Of a DNA stretch of 64,000 bases, positions 23,836 through 35,269 are shown piece after piece (positions within the stretch are counted from its first letter, which is position 1; every line of letters starts with the position of its first letter). Under the pieces are notes generated by a model. That model was not told where the DNA came from. It worked only from the letters and a program-made list of their open reading frames with translations, and made no database searches. A program made the translations under genes and the position numbers. The stretch is from Steromphala cineraria. Its lineage: Eukaryota; Mollusca; Gastropoda; Trochida; Trochidae. Location: NCBI GenBank assembly GCA_916613615.1, contig OU744734.1, positions 34,850,801 to 34,914,800 on the forward strand, given 5' to 3'.

Positions 23836-24180
23836 GGATATCTAACGAGCTTCCCCTTTCATATCAAGTTTATGTCCCTAGTGAAATAATTTTGCTTTGT
23901 CACGAGCCTTGGCGAGTGACAAAACAAAATTATTTCACGAGGGACATAAACTTGATATGAAAGGGGAACGAGTTATGTATCCTATTTATTACCAACTTGC
24001 ATTTCAGGCCATTTATTGCTTTTTTAAACAATTTTTTATTATGCCTATAAAGAGACGAAACGGCGGATGAATATCAAACCACGTCACAGCCTCAATTGTT
24101 ATACTATTACGACGTTAAATATTCACATTTCTAAATTCTACCCTACGTTAATTCATAGTGTCTGGTGTAAGGTAAGTAAT
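23836..24180 (+). mobile_element. Palindrome element with different arm sequence
   Basis: Arms of about 65 bp (CCCCTTTCATATCAAGTTTA and complement) flank a centre reading CACGAGCCTTGGCGAGTG at about 23910. The hairpin is followed by CCTATTTATTACC and about 100 bp later by CACGTCACAGCCTC...CGACGTTAAA. The plan matches the elements at 4766 and 12908 but the arms are unrelated in sequence. Confidence 0.6.
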
Positions 24181-25217
24181 AAGCACTTTTGTCATTAACG
24201 AAGCGTACGTGAAAATAAATTCTCACTGCGCGAGAACAGTCAGAGTTATCTTTCTTTGATCAACGGCATGTCATGGCGGCCGCCATTTGCCTGTATCTTT
24301 TCGTCAAAATGTGTAAACAACCGCCTTCAAAGTAAGTTTAAGATGTTTATCATTGTTCAAACGCGTTTTGTTTTGCAGAAATGTTGTCTAAAGAATATTC
24401 AGTTGTCTTTATATTCTATAGATAACAAGCAATGACTGTCTGTGTCATTTTGGAGCGACATGGATCAAATTAATGAAATTCGGTGATCAAATTGTGCTGA
24501 ATTTAAACCCTTTTGTGTTTATATGAGCCTTGAGATATCAGTAAGATGATTTATTGTAATTCTTTTGTCATCCGATTTATTCCTTAACAATTCGGTAAGG
24601 AAGATTAAAAAAATAAACTGAAAGTTTGAAGAATATTATTATGACTCCGACTCACTCAGTTCCATTCGAATTTGTGAATGAAAACACGTTCGTTTTATGA
24701 ATGAATAAAGTAGTCCGGACAATGTCAAAGTTCACCGCAAGCCAATCAAATCACTTTGAGGTGTTATGACCCATATGTGTCATAACAAATTGTTATGAAA
24801 CCCCTTTACGAAGTACCACGTGGGTAATAAAACGTTGTTGTAGCTGAATTGTTTTTTTATTTCTTACATGTACTTTTCCTATAAGGAGTTTTGAAAAATT
24901 AAAAATTAAAAAAAACTATGATTATCTTGTCAGTGATTGTTGTGATATATAAACAGTGTTCATATACATAGGACATGAAACTTTGATCGTTTTGCACATA
25001 TACAGTTTTATTCTGAACGTTTGCATACCTACTCGTGGGATTCAGTGCAAATATCCTGTAACTCTGGCTTCCGTGAATAATTACTGCACTGACATAAGAT
25101 AGACTTTTTATACAATTACATGTTCATTCTTATACTCAACGTGTTATCGTTCGATGAATTGTGCAATTTTATAATTTGCCAAAGTGAAATAGACAGAATT
25201 TTACAGGTCATATTTTT

Positions 25218-25497
25218 TAGCATTCTCTCCCACAGAGGCAGATCAAGTCATGAAATGTTGATACAGCCTCTGTTCTATTACGCTTGCATTGAAAGGGTGG
25301 TTCATATCACAATGCTTTTGCAATGATTCAGTAGCCAAAATGGTGATTTTTAGAACAGCGTCGCTGATTGCACAACTAACTTTGATTGCCTCCAATCATG
25401 CATCTCCCATTCTATCCCACAAAGTCGGCGTAATAGAACAGAGGCTGTATCAACATTTCATGACTTGATCTGCCTCTGTGGAGAGAAAATTATTTTT
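25218..25497. mobile_element. Foldback MITE with 60-bp arms
   Basis: The left arm (CTCTCCCACAGAGGCAGATC...CAGCCTCTGTTCTATTACGC) and its complement at about 25430-25490 are almost identical. The loop is about 155 bp. Related ends occur at about 46690-46760. The apparent open frames inside are palindrome artefacts. Confidence 0.8.
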
Positions 25498-25910
25498 TCG
25501 AAAATTATGATAAACTTTTGGAACGGAATCTTTCAAATAATTACATGCAAAAATGAGACTCGAGTACATAAGTTCAAAAATCAGCCAGCGCATTTCGCCA
25601 AGATAAGTTGTCTAAGATTTTATCTAGTTTCTTAAAGATACTTAAATCAACAGATGAGATATTAACATTATTTCTCTTGGAGCAAACTAGTGCAAGTGCA
25701 AACGTTTGAACCATAATCTTTTGGTGTATGCGAAAACATTTTTATGAAAATAAACCAAGGTCAATTTGAAATCTCCTAAGCGCGACAGCAGAGGGAAATT
25801 GAACTCGTGTCGTCTTTAAAACCTCTTGTAGAAATTTGACGCCTGAACAAAATTATGTCACAGATAACTGGATAATGTATATTAACATACACGCCATAGT
25901 CTGACCAAAG

Positions 25911-26225
25911 AGCGCGGTGGTGTAGTGGTTAGCGTGCTGGCCTATCACGCCAAAGACCTGGGTTCGAATCCATGTGGAGACACCAAAGATTTGTGATCTG
26001 GGCTTTACACCGTGTTGTGTCCTTGAGCAAGGCACTTCATCCACATTGCACTCACTCTACCCAGCTGTACAATTTGGTACCTGAATACGGGAAGTACGGA
26101 CCTATGTGGTCGCGCGAAGCGCTTAGTAGCTGCTTTGAAAGTACAACTCCTTCAGGGTGATCATGTACAGCCAATGAGCAGTGCATGCACTGGATATTAG
26201 GCTTAAAAATGTTCATTATTATTAA
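25911..26225 (+). mobile_element. tRNA-derived SINE with L2-type tail
   Basis: A pol III box A TGGTGTAGTGG (25918-25928) and box B GGTTCGAATCC (25961-25971) form the tRNA-like head. The head does not close an acceptor stem, so it is not a tRNA gene. The body contains GTGTCCTTGAGCAAGGCACTT, a conserved SINE core phrase. The tail ends GTTCATTATTATTA, like the tail of the L2-type LINE at 34262-35265. Confidence 0.8.
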
Positions 26226-26250
26226 CGTCTACGGTTATTCAGTTTCAAAT

Positions 26251-27486
26251 TTAAAGAGCCACTCCGTCATTTTCATCATATATGTTTTTGCTTTGTTATG
26301 AAATCAATTTAAATGGTAATTGATATTAATTCAAAATATTTCACATATTTATTCAAAAATGCCAATAAATTGATAAAAACTATAATGTAATTCTTCAAAT
26401 AGTAGTAGTATAGAGATGATCATCTCTTTGCATCCATATTTGCACCCAGTTGCATCCGTGAATGATGCATATAGCTGCATGACGTCACAGATCAAAGTTT
26501 ACATAAATGCATGACGTCACAGGTTAAATTTAATATAGGACGTGGTAATCTATTATGAATAATATTCATATGGATATTACCACAGAAGATGATATAATTG
26601 TATGATATAAAGTAATAAAGATAAATCTGAACTGAATGAAAACCATTAATTGAATTAAATCTAGCATTCAACATTAAATTGAAACAATACAGAATAATAA
26701 ACAGAGTTACATTTTAAAATGTTTAGATCTGTATAATATAAGTCAAAGGAATCTAAAGTTGGCTGACATGTCAATCATTGTGTATATGGATAATTTGCAC
26801 TCGTCCATTCACACGACTCTGAGCGACCATGAAGCCAGCCATAAACAAAACAACCATGTCTGACCTACTTCCTGGTCAGCTCTATTCAGGGAACGTGCTT
26901 ATTATAAAGTCCACTTGACTAATCTTTCTGGTGTAACAGATATTTGTGTGTGTTGAAAAACAAGATTTACAATGTTTACAATATAAATTGAATCAAACTC
27001 CTCCTGTAATTAATTTACTATCAATGATTTGGCACTTATACAATTTATACGGCCTGCACTATACGAATCCACAACTGGGCCAATACAGGAAAACTGGGCC
27101 AATACGAGCAAAACAGGACCAATACGAGCAGACTGGGCCAATGCAAGTCTGAGCATGCGCATAGACACAAATGGCGAGAGTCCGAAGCTATCGCTTCAAA
27201 ACTTTCGACATATATGACAGTTCATCAATCTCATTGATAATGTTGAATTCGGTAAAAAAATAACTCTCTAATGTTGTGCAGGTGAAGTACAAAGAAGTTG
27301 ATTAATAAAAACGTCATTAATAAAGTTTTTCGTATTCGCCCAGTTACAGGTCCTCGGTCTGCTGTATTCGCCCGAGGCGAAGCAGCTCTCCGCTTGTCAT
27401 TCCAACTTCTAAAATGCCTCTCAAAGATGTATTTATAAAGTTTGTCATATATGTGACTTTCAACAACTCGCGGAGTGGCTCTTTAA
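26251..27486. mobile_element. Long TTAA element, GAGCCACTCCG family
   Basis: TTAAAGAGCCACTCCGTCA at the left and GCGGAGTGGCTCTTTAA at the right bound 1236 bp. Other copies are about 400 bp or truncated (38806-39202; starts at 33919, 43694, 58281). The extra interior includes two TGACGTCA boxes near 26480 and 26513, a small palindrome near 26560 and the minisatellite at 27067. No transposase frame is visible. Confidence 0.7.
27067..27148 (+). repeat. Minisatellite, GGGCCAATACGAGCAAAACT-type unit
   Basis: About four units of roughly 20 bp with the constant part (A)CTGGGCCAATAC. The variation between units is mostly in the last third. Confidence 0.75.
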
Positions 27487-27750
27487 ATGAAAATCACTGC
27501 CATTTCTGCAGCCCATATGTGTATAAATAATCCAAAGTGATTTCTGAAGAATAAAATTGTGCAGACATCTCAACAAGTCGCTTATCAAATATTTCCGAAA
27601 TTGACTTAATCCGGTAATAAAACTTATGCATATATGTATATAGTTTTATGTTATCATCTTTAACTACAGATGTAAGAAGTGCAACAAACAAACGCTCTTT
27701 TGTTTTCTTTCATCATCATCACAAATAAAGTTCAACAAACAAATGCTCTA

Positions 27751-28111
27751 AAGCAACCTTCACATGGCAAACTTATATTTGACAACAGATGTTGTTAAAC
27801 TCAGGTGAATAGTCCAACAACTTGTCACCAACACTACTTGTCAAACTGTTGGCCGGAAATACGATCGGTCATTCAAACTCTTTATTCTCACCAACATTTC
27901 CATAAAATTTTCGGTGTTGTCAAACTCGTGTTGTTCAGAAGTGGCATGACGTTTGACGGAGTCACGTGACTTTGTGACGTCATATATATAACGTCATTTG
28001 CATTTCGAGTTTGACAAAACTTGTTTGACGTCTGAACATGCGAGTTTGACAACTTTGAAAAGTTCGCCAACATGTGTTGTCAAACTTTAGTTTGTCTTGT
28101 GAAGGCCGCTT
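27751..28111. mobile_element. MITE with CCTTCACA termini
   Basis: AAGCAACCTTCACATGGCAA at the left and, on the complement of the right end, AAGCGGCCTTCACAAGACAA. Subrepeats of TTTGACAACANNTGTTG fill the interior, and TGACGTCA occurs near 27976. TA on both flanks suggests a TA target. Confidence 0.75.
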
Positions 28112-28291
28112 AGACTAACCAATGAAAGCAGGAATGAAAACAGAACACAATATATACCTACAGAAACAGTTTAATTCTCCAGGCTTACGAGCAAAAACGG
28201 TGCAGGTCTTCTGTGTTTTCCTTGCTAAATGCAGAAACTGGCTTGGGAGGGCACACCGTTATTTCTTAAACATCGCCATTGTGCGATGACA

Positions 28292-28771
28292 TCATTCGAT
28301 GATTTCATCATACCGGATCTTTTTGTGAGGAGGTTCGTCGTATTGGCTGTGAAAGTAGTTCCGTTTTCTCCCTTTCCTCATATCCGCATCACGCCCTGTG
28401 TTCATCCGCCAGTCCACAACTTCAGATGAGTAGCTTTTTCCTCCAAAGGTCTTCATATGGCCCCCTTGCCCTGCTCCCCATTCATCTAGATGAAGATCCT
28501 GTAATCTGGATAGAAGTTCTTTCATATCGTCAGTTGCATTCCGTTGATCTCTTTGCGCCTTGTCGTCAGATTCAAGTTTAATCTTCACTTCTAGATCCGT
28601 GGTACGGTTGCCATGGTCAGCTTCCGGTGCTTCCAGTATAGGACTTCTACCAGCTCTTGGCAGTGTATAATCCGCTTCTTCCTTCACATTCTCCTTTTCA
28701 ACATTGCACTTTGTTATTTCAAGTGTAATGTTAATGTTTCCTCTTCCAAAAATTACTTTAAGCTGATCCAT
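28292..28771 (-). CDS. Small charged protein with putative nuclear localisation signal
   Basis: A single 159-codon frame (ATG at 28771) with no recognised family. The frame is open upstream to 28825 without another ATG. The N-terminal third is mixed (KVIFGRGNINITLEITKC), the middle is acidic and polar with possible sumoylation motifs (VKEE near residue 29, IKLE near 64), followed by a short amphipathic helix (MKELLSRLQDLHLDEW). The C-terminus has clustered basic residues (RKGRKRN and HKKIR) that could be a bipartite nuclear signal, ending DEIIE. A TATA-like TATAAGT sits at about 29610 on the same strand, with a possible 5' UTR exon ending in a GTAGGT donor near 29475; these are inference. Coding status rests on length in an AT-rich background and composition. 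Confidence 0.55.
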   Translation of the reverse strand: MDQLKVIFGRGNINITLEITKCNVEKENVKEEADYTLPRAGRSPILEAPEADHGNRTTDLEVKIKLESDDKAQRDQRNATDDMKELLSRLQDLHLDEWGAGQGGHMKTFGGKSYSSEVVDWRMNTGRDADMRKGRKRNYFHSQYDEPPHKKIRYDEIIE

Positions 28772-29001
28772 TTCAACATTTACTGTGGTTACCTCCTTGT
28801 CAGGTGAGCTTGTATAAACAAGACGTCAAATAGCAGCCTTTATTTCTTGAATAGATATTCCGATATTTATCTCTTCACACTCTTTATTGCTATGTTTCTC
28901 CCACGATGTTTCCTACTGTATTGCTGGAGAGTTTCAGGGGCGACTGCTGTTCACTGCATCTCAGAGAGCATCAGAGGGAGTTTCCTAATTCTCTGAATGA
29001 A

Positions 29002-29490
29002 CAGTCTGCAATAATGTCAGCTATCAACTTCGAGAGTTTCACCATAAACACTTTCATTAATCCTTTCTCCCTTTGAATTGCGTAAGTTCGTATTTCCGAA
29101 AATATCTTCTTTTCGGAATGAGCAGTTTGCAGTCTGTAAAGTCATGCGCTACACAAGTGAACTATAATTATAATAATGTCAGCTATCAACTCCAAGAGTT
29201 TCACCCATAAACAGTTTTATTTAACCTCCCTTCCTTTGAATTGCATAAGTTTGTATTTCCCGAAATATCTTCTTCTTTTCGGAATGAGCAGTCTGCAGTC
29301 TGGAATAATGTCAGCTATCAACTCCAAGAGTTTCACCAAAAACCTCCTTTATATATTCCTTTGAATTGCGTAAGTGTGTATTTTCCGAAATATCTTCTTT
29401 TCGGAATGAGCAGTCTGCAGTCTGGAATAATGTCAGCGATCAACTCCAAGAGTTTCACACATAAACACCTTTATTAAACCTACCTTCCTT
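29002..29490. repeat. Tandem repeat, unit about 120-165 bp
   Basis: Three to four units share AATGTCAGCTATCAACTC, AAGAGTTTCACC, CCTTTGAATTGCGTAAGT and TCTTCTTTTCGGAATGAGCA. Unit starts are near 29014, 29175, 29308 and 29427; the last unit is incomplete. The array lies immediately upstream (minus strand) of the 28292-28771 gene and may have duplicated part of its 5' region. Confidence 0.85.
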
Positions 29491-30392
29491 TGAAGGACTT
29501 GGATCAGAATGTATATCTCGTGATGACTGCAGATGGAGAAGTCGAAGCTTCTGGACTGATAATGCCTAGATACCTGGACTGAAACACGAGCTAACAGCGA
29601 TTTCAAGTACTTATACTCCTCTGTTGCGATGCATTATGTCTTATTTGTGCAATCGTGACTGATCGACCATCTATTACTATTCCAGGTGAGTTGCCCTTTG
29701 GAGAAATCATGAACCGAAAGTAGGTTTGTTTCTAATACCTACCTGGATATATTGATAGATCAAATTTATTACATAAACAGTGACCTAATATTGCAGTCTA
29801 GTTATAACTAGTTGTACTCTAAAATTTCATGGAATCGAAGAACGTTTGAACAAAGCGAACAATAACTGCTGCAGACGATTATTCAAGTCATATAAATGTT
29901 GACATATATTTCATAACAGTAAGCGCTGGGCAACGTTATTGTATAATCGGCACGTACACATGTACATTGCAATCTATATCATATATATACCAACTTCTAG
30001 TTCATACAAGCGGTCAATGAGTAACATCTGCAGATAGTGAACCTTTGTAATCATGATAATTGTCAGTGTACATAAAACAATTGTATCCCTGACGTTTTTT
30101 ATTTCGGCATTCCTGTGTTGTGCTGTGTATATGTTATGTGCAACAGTTGTCAAGGGCAAGATGCAGAGATACGAATTTAACAAAAATAAATTAAAGTTTA
30201 TACATACAGGCAAAAGTGATGGGATGATTATTTAATTTCCATTTTTCAATTACTGAGCGATTCAACGGATGTAGGACAAAAATATAACCCTTTTCAATTT
30301 ATCACTGCGACTTTGAATTTTAAATGCTTTTCTTAGCTACGGAATAAATTTCCATTCGGTCCCATGTCAAAATCTGAAAAACTAGCGTGGTT

Positions 30393-30615
30393 TTAAAGGG
30401 GATCAACAACCTGGCTCGTGAAACCTCATTGACCATCGTTAACAAGAGCATGCAGACGGGTAAGGGTGGTCACATGACACAAACTTGGTACCGGCTGTCG
30501 GCTGTAAGCGGTTCGCAACCAAACGATTTCGTCCCTACCGAGTATTTACGACTCTTTCGGGGCCCTGCTAATAAAACACTGTAAGTTAAAAATTCAGGTT
30601 GCAGACCCCCTTTAA
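30393..30615. mobile_element. TTAA MITE, GGGGATCAACAACCTG family
   Basis: The ends are TTAAAGGGGATCAACAACCT (30393) and AGGTTGCAGACCCCCTTTAA (to 30615). 223 bp, single copy in this window. The interior is more GC-rich than its surroundings. No ORF was recognised. Confidence 0.7.
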
Positions 30616-31377
30616 AATAGCGCCTTAGGGAACCAGGTACTAAACGCTTTTGTTCTAGATCTAATGGGTGCATTGCTCAGTGGTATCCCGAAGACAGCGA
30701 GTGACCTACCAACGACACAAAACGTACGTGTATCCCATCGAAGGTTGTATCTCATCATTGCACACTCAGCCCCGGAAACGCGGAAGAATTCGTATGTGTC
30801 ACGTATGACAAGAGATGTGCTCAAAACGTATCTTCATATGATGTTACGTCTTGATTTAGCAACACGAGAACACAATGTATAACGTAATGCGTATTTATAC
30901 GTAACAATAAGCTTTTATCTTCCTTGGATCTACAGTCACGCAGGATTCAACCCAGGTACTTTACATGTACATGTCTTTGTGATATACATATGAAAACAAT
31001 GGAATAAAAGAAAAGTATAAATGGAGAATAGGGAGTTCCCCATAGCGAAAACAATTGCAGTAATGAAATAAAGTCATTTTGGAAATTTTCGGAAAGTGAA
31101 ATGCACAAAGATGTTGCAATGCGTCATCAAAGATCCTAATTCATTTTCTGAAACTTTATTCGAACAAACAAAGCGGCAGACAAAATTATTTCTCTAGAGG
31201 TTTATGGTAACAGGCTTGGAGACATGCACGAAGGTTAGGGTTGGTGGATGTGAAACGTACAGACCAAGAAGGTAAGCTTCAGTTATCTTATGTGAAAAGA
31301 ATGTTTTGTTTGTTGTTGCTGCTTTTCATTTGACGATTTTCATTGTCTCTCTCATTTTCCTCTATGTTTTATCCGTG

Positions 31378-31383
<6 letters not shown>

Positions 31384-31429
<46 letters not shown>

Positions 31430-31431
31430 TG

Positions 31432-31465
<34 letters not shown>

Positions 31466-31467
31466 TG

Positions 31468-31498
<31 letters not shown>

Positions 31499-31505
31499 AG
31501 AGAGA

Positions 31506-31573
<68 letters not shown>

Positions 31574-31597
31574 GAGAGAGGGAGAGGGGAGAGAGAG

Positions 31598-31639
<42 letters not shown>

Positions 31640-31655
31640 GAGAGAAAGAGGGAGG

Positions 31656-31694
<39 letters not shown>

Positions 31695-31717
31695 AGGAAG
31701 GGAGAGAGAGAGAGAGT
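31384..31717. repeat. (AG)n microsatellite
   Basis: About 330 bp of GA dinucleotides with interspersed GGA and GGG interruptions. It creates long artificial frames on both strands (RERERE or SLSLSL) that are not genes. Confidence 0.98.
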
Positions 31718-32014
31718 ACATATTATATACATCACTATAAATTGGTAGTGGTTACTCAGTTTAGAAATCTATTTCTTTGTTTAAATGCCAAAAATATTTA
31801 TTTTGCGAGGGAATTTATAACAAAAGTATTTTGTGATGCAAACCCATTATACATCAGATTGTTCCTGGTCGTTTTTACAAATTGCAATTCAAAATACATT
31901 TCTTCCCTTACAAACATGTATATCGTGGTCAGATCTTGCCGAACAGGGTATCTTTCACATGCAAAATAACATGTTTCTACTTATGTGTTACAAAATTCAA
32001 GGTTCGCGTTATAG

Positions 32015-32081
32015 CAATCTAGTTAAAACTAGCTTACTTACTTAAGGGACGATAACATTACAGCTAGTTTTAACTAGATTG
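32015..32081. mobile_element. 67-bp foldback element with 9-bp target duplication
   Basis: Terminal inverted repeats of 20 bp, CAATCTAGTTAAAACTAGCT and its complement, enclose a 27-bp spacer. GCGTTATAG flanks both sides (32006-32014 and 32082-32090). The terminus CAATCTA is shared with the 89-bp element at 55222-55310. Confidence 0.85.
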
Positions 32082-32341
32082 GCGTTATAGAAACGAAATT
32101 CTCTTTTTTACAGATATATATTTTAAACATTATTTTAACACAATTACCCATTGTTCCTGCAACGTTTGAAAATAGTGAAAAACTGAGACATTCTGTGACA
32201 TGCTTCGCTGATCACGAGTATCTGGTATAATGTTGGTAATTCGTAACAGTGGGAGGTCTTTAATTATGTTTGCATTGTAATATATGCTTAAACTAATTCT
32301 CTTCCTTAGCCAAAGTGTTCCCAGCTGTTTAACTAAGTTGG

Positions 32342-32901
32342 TTAAAGATGCTGTTTCATACTTGCATGCGGTTCAGGCTGAAATTTAGCTATTGAGAAAA
32401 GAAATACATCACTTTGTAGAAAAATCTTTCGTCGAGATTTTAATATCATATTTAGATTGTTTATCAACAATAACATACTTATTTCGACGCCCAAACCACA
32501 GTATCCCTTGTAGAAAGGGCATAGCATTTAACGAACCCGCTTTCGGTGACGTAATCATTACGCTTGTAGGATTTACACCGTGTCACAACTAGCGTATTTG
32601 CGTTCGATGGGTATCAATTTTGGCAGCAACGAATACGTTATTCAGAAAAAAAGAAAAGAAAATCTAGTCGTGCGCGATAAAGACGGTTTTCAAGCGTATA
32701 TTTAGAGACCGGAAGTTGTGAGATGGCCACACTTGATTCGCCTTTATGTTGGCGGCCGTTTCGGTAATTTTGGTAAATTATCTCATATTTAATGAATTTT
32801 GGTCCGATTTTCCCTAGGTTTATTGCTAAATTTTTCTAAAAATACAACGAATACATTAAAAATACTTTTTAAATATTGCAAGTATGATACAGCATCTTTA
32901 A
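32342..32901. mobile_element. TTAA MITE, CATACTTGCATGCGG family, uninterrupted copy
   Basis: 560 bp between TTAAAGATGCTGTTTCATAC and GTATGATACAGCATCTTTAA. The inverted ends are nearly perfect. The interior is homologous to 20166-20903 but lacks the hairpin insert, so it supplies the empty-site reference. Confidence 0.88.
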
Positions 32902-33918
32902 GCATTACTGATTTTATAATTGCAATTTAGATTAATTCTTTACTTATACTTGTGAAGGACGGATACAAAATTTTCGTATTGATGGTTGGATCAAACAACC
33001 AATATTACAACTTTTGAAAAACTCTGGTTACAAAAAAATGTGTACACAGGAAAATCGTCTTATTGGATGGATTAAGAAGTTAAACGAATACTTACAACTA
33101 AATGAATAAAAAATACGACTCTCAAAATATACCATATTTGAAACTCCCCCGCCACCTGTGATGTATGTACACATTACCATTCTGCTGAACAGACAATTAC
33201 CATGTCATTAATATACTGCATTACAGATAACACAAAACTTATTTTGAGGTTTCAATGACAACGATAAGAGAGACAATCTGAGCATCAAGAGGTTCAAAAG
33301 TGTCAAATGATATTAATCATGCGTTAACCTCAATTGCGGCTATATCTAAGAAAATACGAAAGTCAACCCAGTGCCAACTCAAAATCTGAATAAATATCCC
33401 TTTTTATTTAATGAACGAATATATCAGTTTGATATTAATTCAACACAACTCTAACGGTTATGATGCTAGCCGACTCTTTCATAAATTTAAGTGATAGAAC
33501 ATGATTAACATTTTGGCATACATGTTTCAACATAGCGTTTTGTTCATTGAAGTATAAAAAGTCGGCTGTATTCTACGTGCATACAATGTAAACATCCATC
33601 AACTATATTTACACTGGTACACAAGTGCATTGTTGCGTCAACAATATTTAGCTTATTGAAACAAAGAACTGCGAAACTATCTAAGACGATGTGAATCCTT
33701 TTTGAGTATATGTGAAAAGTGAAGAATAATAATATGTATACCGTTAAGAATGTACCTGCTTGAATAACACAGCGTTTGTTACTTCCCGAACTGTCTTTAC
33801 ATCAGTTTGCAGTCTTTTTCTTACTTTTTAATTAATGTTACGAGTGATACGTCACTGAGTTGAATAATATTATAGATATGGGTAGTTAACTATGCATCTC
33901 TGTCAATTAAAGCTGTAA

Positions 33919-34260
33919 TTAAAGAGCCACTTCATGATATTCATCATTAAAATATATTGTTTTGCTTTGATATGAACATGAAATTTAAGCCATTATACAT
34001 TATATAAACTCAAAACATCTCCAATATTCATCCCAAACTTGCAGGTGATAAATACTTGTTTTAAGTGAAAATATTTAAGTCATAATTTAATTCACAGGTC
34101 AAATGTACATGGAAACTAGCGTTACAGTTTCCAATTTTACGTTTTCCGATTGACGCGCATACTTGTCTGGTTTTCGTTCATAACCCCGGGTTCAAACCTC
34201 CCTATGGTCACTTTTCAAAGAAGGATACCTTTTGATAATACCTGTAAATGGTACTATTGA
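33919..34260 (+). mobile_element. Left part of GAGCCACT-type TTAA MITE
   Basis: It starts TTAAAGAGCCACTTCATGAT and shares the next 100 or so bp with 26251 and 38806. No matching right end was seen before the L2-type LINE. Confidence 0.6.
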
Positions 34261-34261
34261 T

Positions 34262-35265
34262 ATAATAATAATAATAATAATAATAATAAATGTCCATTTG
34301 TAAGGCGCTTTTCCAGACTGTATAGTTTGCTCAAAGCGCAGAGAAGTGTTAATAGTTCATTCGAAAGCTGTGCGGAAAAGATGAGTCTTTAACATGTTCC
34401 TGAAGGAAGGATAGTCCTGATTGAGGCGAATCTCTGGAGGGAGATTGTTCCATTCCGATGGAGCAGTGTGCGAGAAGGATCTACCTCCGTAGCGTGTCAG
34501 CTTGATCCGTGGCACCACTAAATAACCCATCTGATCAGAACGAAGGCTTCTGGCTGGCGTGTACTGTTGAAGTAAGTCCTTCAGATACTTTGGAGCTGAT
34601 CCATGGAGACTTTGGTGTGTTAGACACAGAGTTTTAAAGATAACACGTTGCTGGATTGGAAGCCAGTGAAGGGCCTTGAGAACGGGCGTGATATGGTCGT
34701 ACTTTGAACACCGTGCAACAATCCTTGCAGCAGTGTTCTGAATCTTTTGAAACTTGTCAAGGTGTTTCTTCGGACTGTGAATGAGCAGGCTGTTGCAGTA
34801 GTCTAGTCTGTTTATGACCATAGACAGGCACAGAAGTTTGGCAGATTCCTTGGTGAGACAGGACCGTATCCTCCCAATATTTCTCAGGTGCAGGTAACAC
34901 ACCTTGCAGATGTGACTGATGTGTTCCTGCATGGACAGCTCTGAATCCAAGATCACACCAAGATCCCTAGCAGACGTAGATATAGGTATGGCTGTGTTGT
35001 CGATGGTGATAGAGTCCAGTGCACACTTCTTCCTCCTGGCTGATGGTCCAAAACAGATTACTTCTGTCTTTTCAGGATTCAATTTCAGCATATTGGCTGT
35101 CATCAAAGTTTGTATATCCATACAACAAGCAGACAGGCCACATGTTGATTCCAATGACGAGGTGGGATTTGGTTTGAAAAGGGTCAAAACCTGTGTATCA
35201 TCAGCAAAACTGTGACGAGGGAGTTTGTGCTTCTGGATCAGGTCACCAAGGGGTCTGGTGTACAG
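34262..35265 (-). mobile_element. 5'-truncated L2-type LINE, reverse transcriptase C-terminus
   Basis: An uninterrupted minus-strand frame runs from the truncation point (about 35265) to a stop at 34357. It begins within the reverse transcriptase, includes FADDTQ (palm motif C), then LNPEKTEVICFG, the LGVILD region, and the thumb/tail RYGGRSFSHTAPSEWNNLP typical of CR1/L2 clades. After the stop come about 65 bp containing GCGCCTTACAAATGG and a (TTA)n tail. 5' truncation and an intact frame point to recent insertion by target-primed reverse transcription. It encodes only part of the protein, so it is not autonomous. Confidence 0.9.
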
Positions 35266-35269
35266 TCAA

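Noticed and set aside
24254..24420. ATGGCGGCCGCC start with a donor and a 47-bp candidate intron
   Set aside because: The joined peptide would be only about 35 residues and lies beside a palindromic element; short spurious splice signals are likely.
25911..25980. Possible tRNA gene, likewise at 38268-38345, 39660-39700 and 54322-54400
   Set aside because: A and B boxes are present but acceptor stems do not pair and SINE bodies follow, so these are SINE heads.
29002..29490. CRISPR-like direct repeats
   Set aside because: Units are 120-165 bp, diverged, without unique spacers, and the genome is eukaryotic.
31306..31969. Long frames rich in Arg-Glu or Ser-Leu on both strands
   Set aside because: They are created entirely by the (AG)n microsatellite and have no other coding signal.
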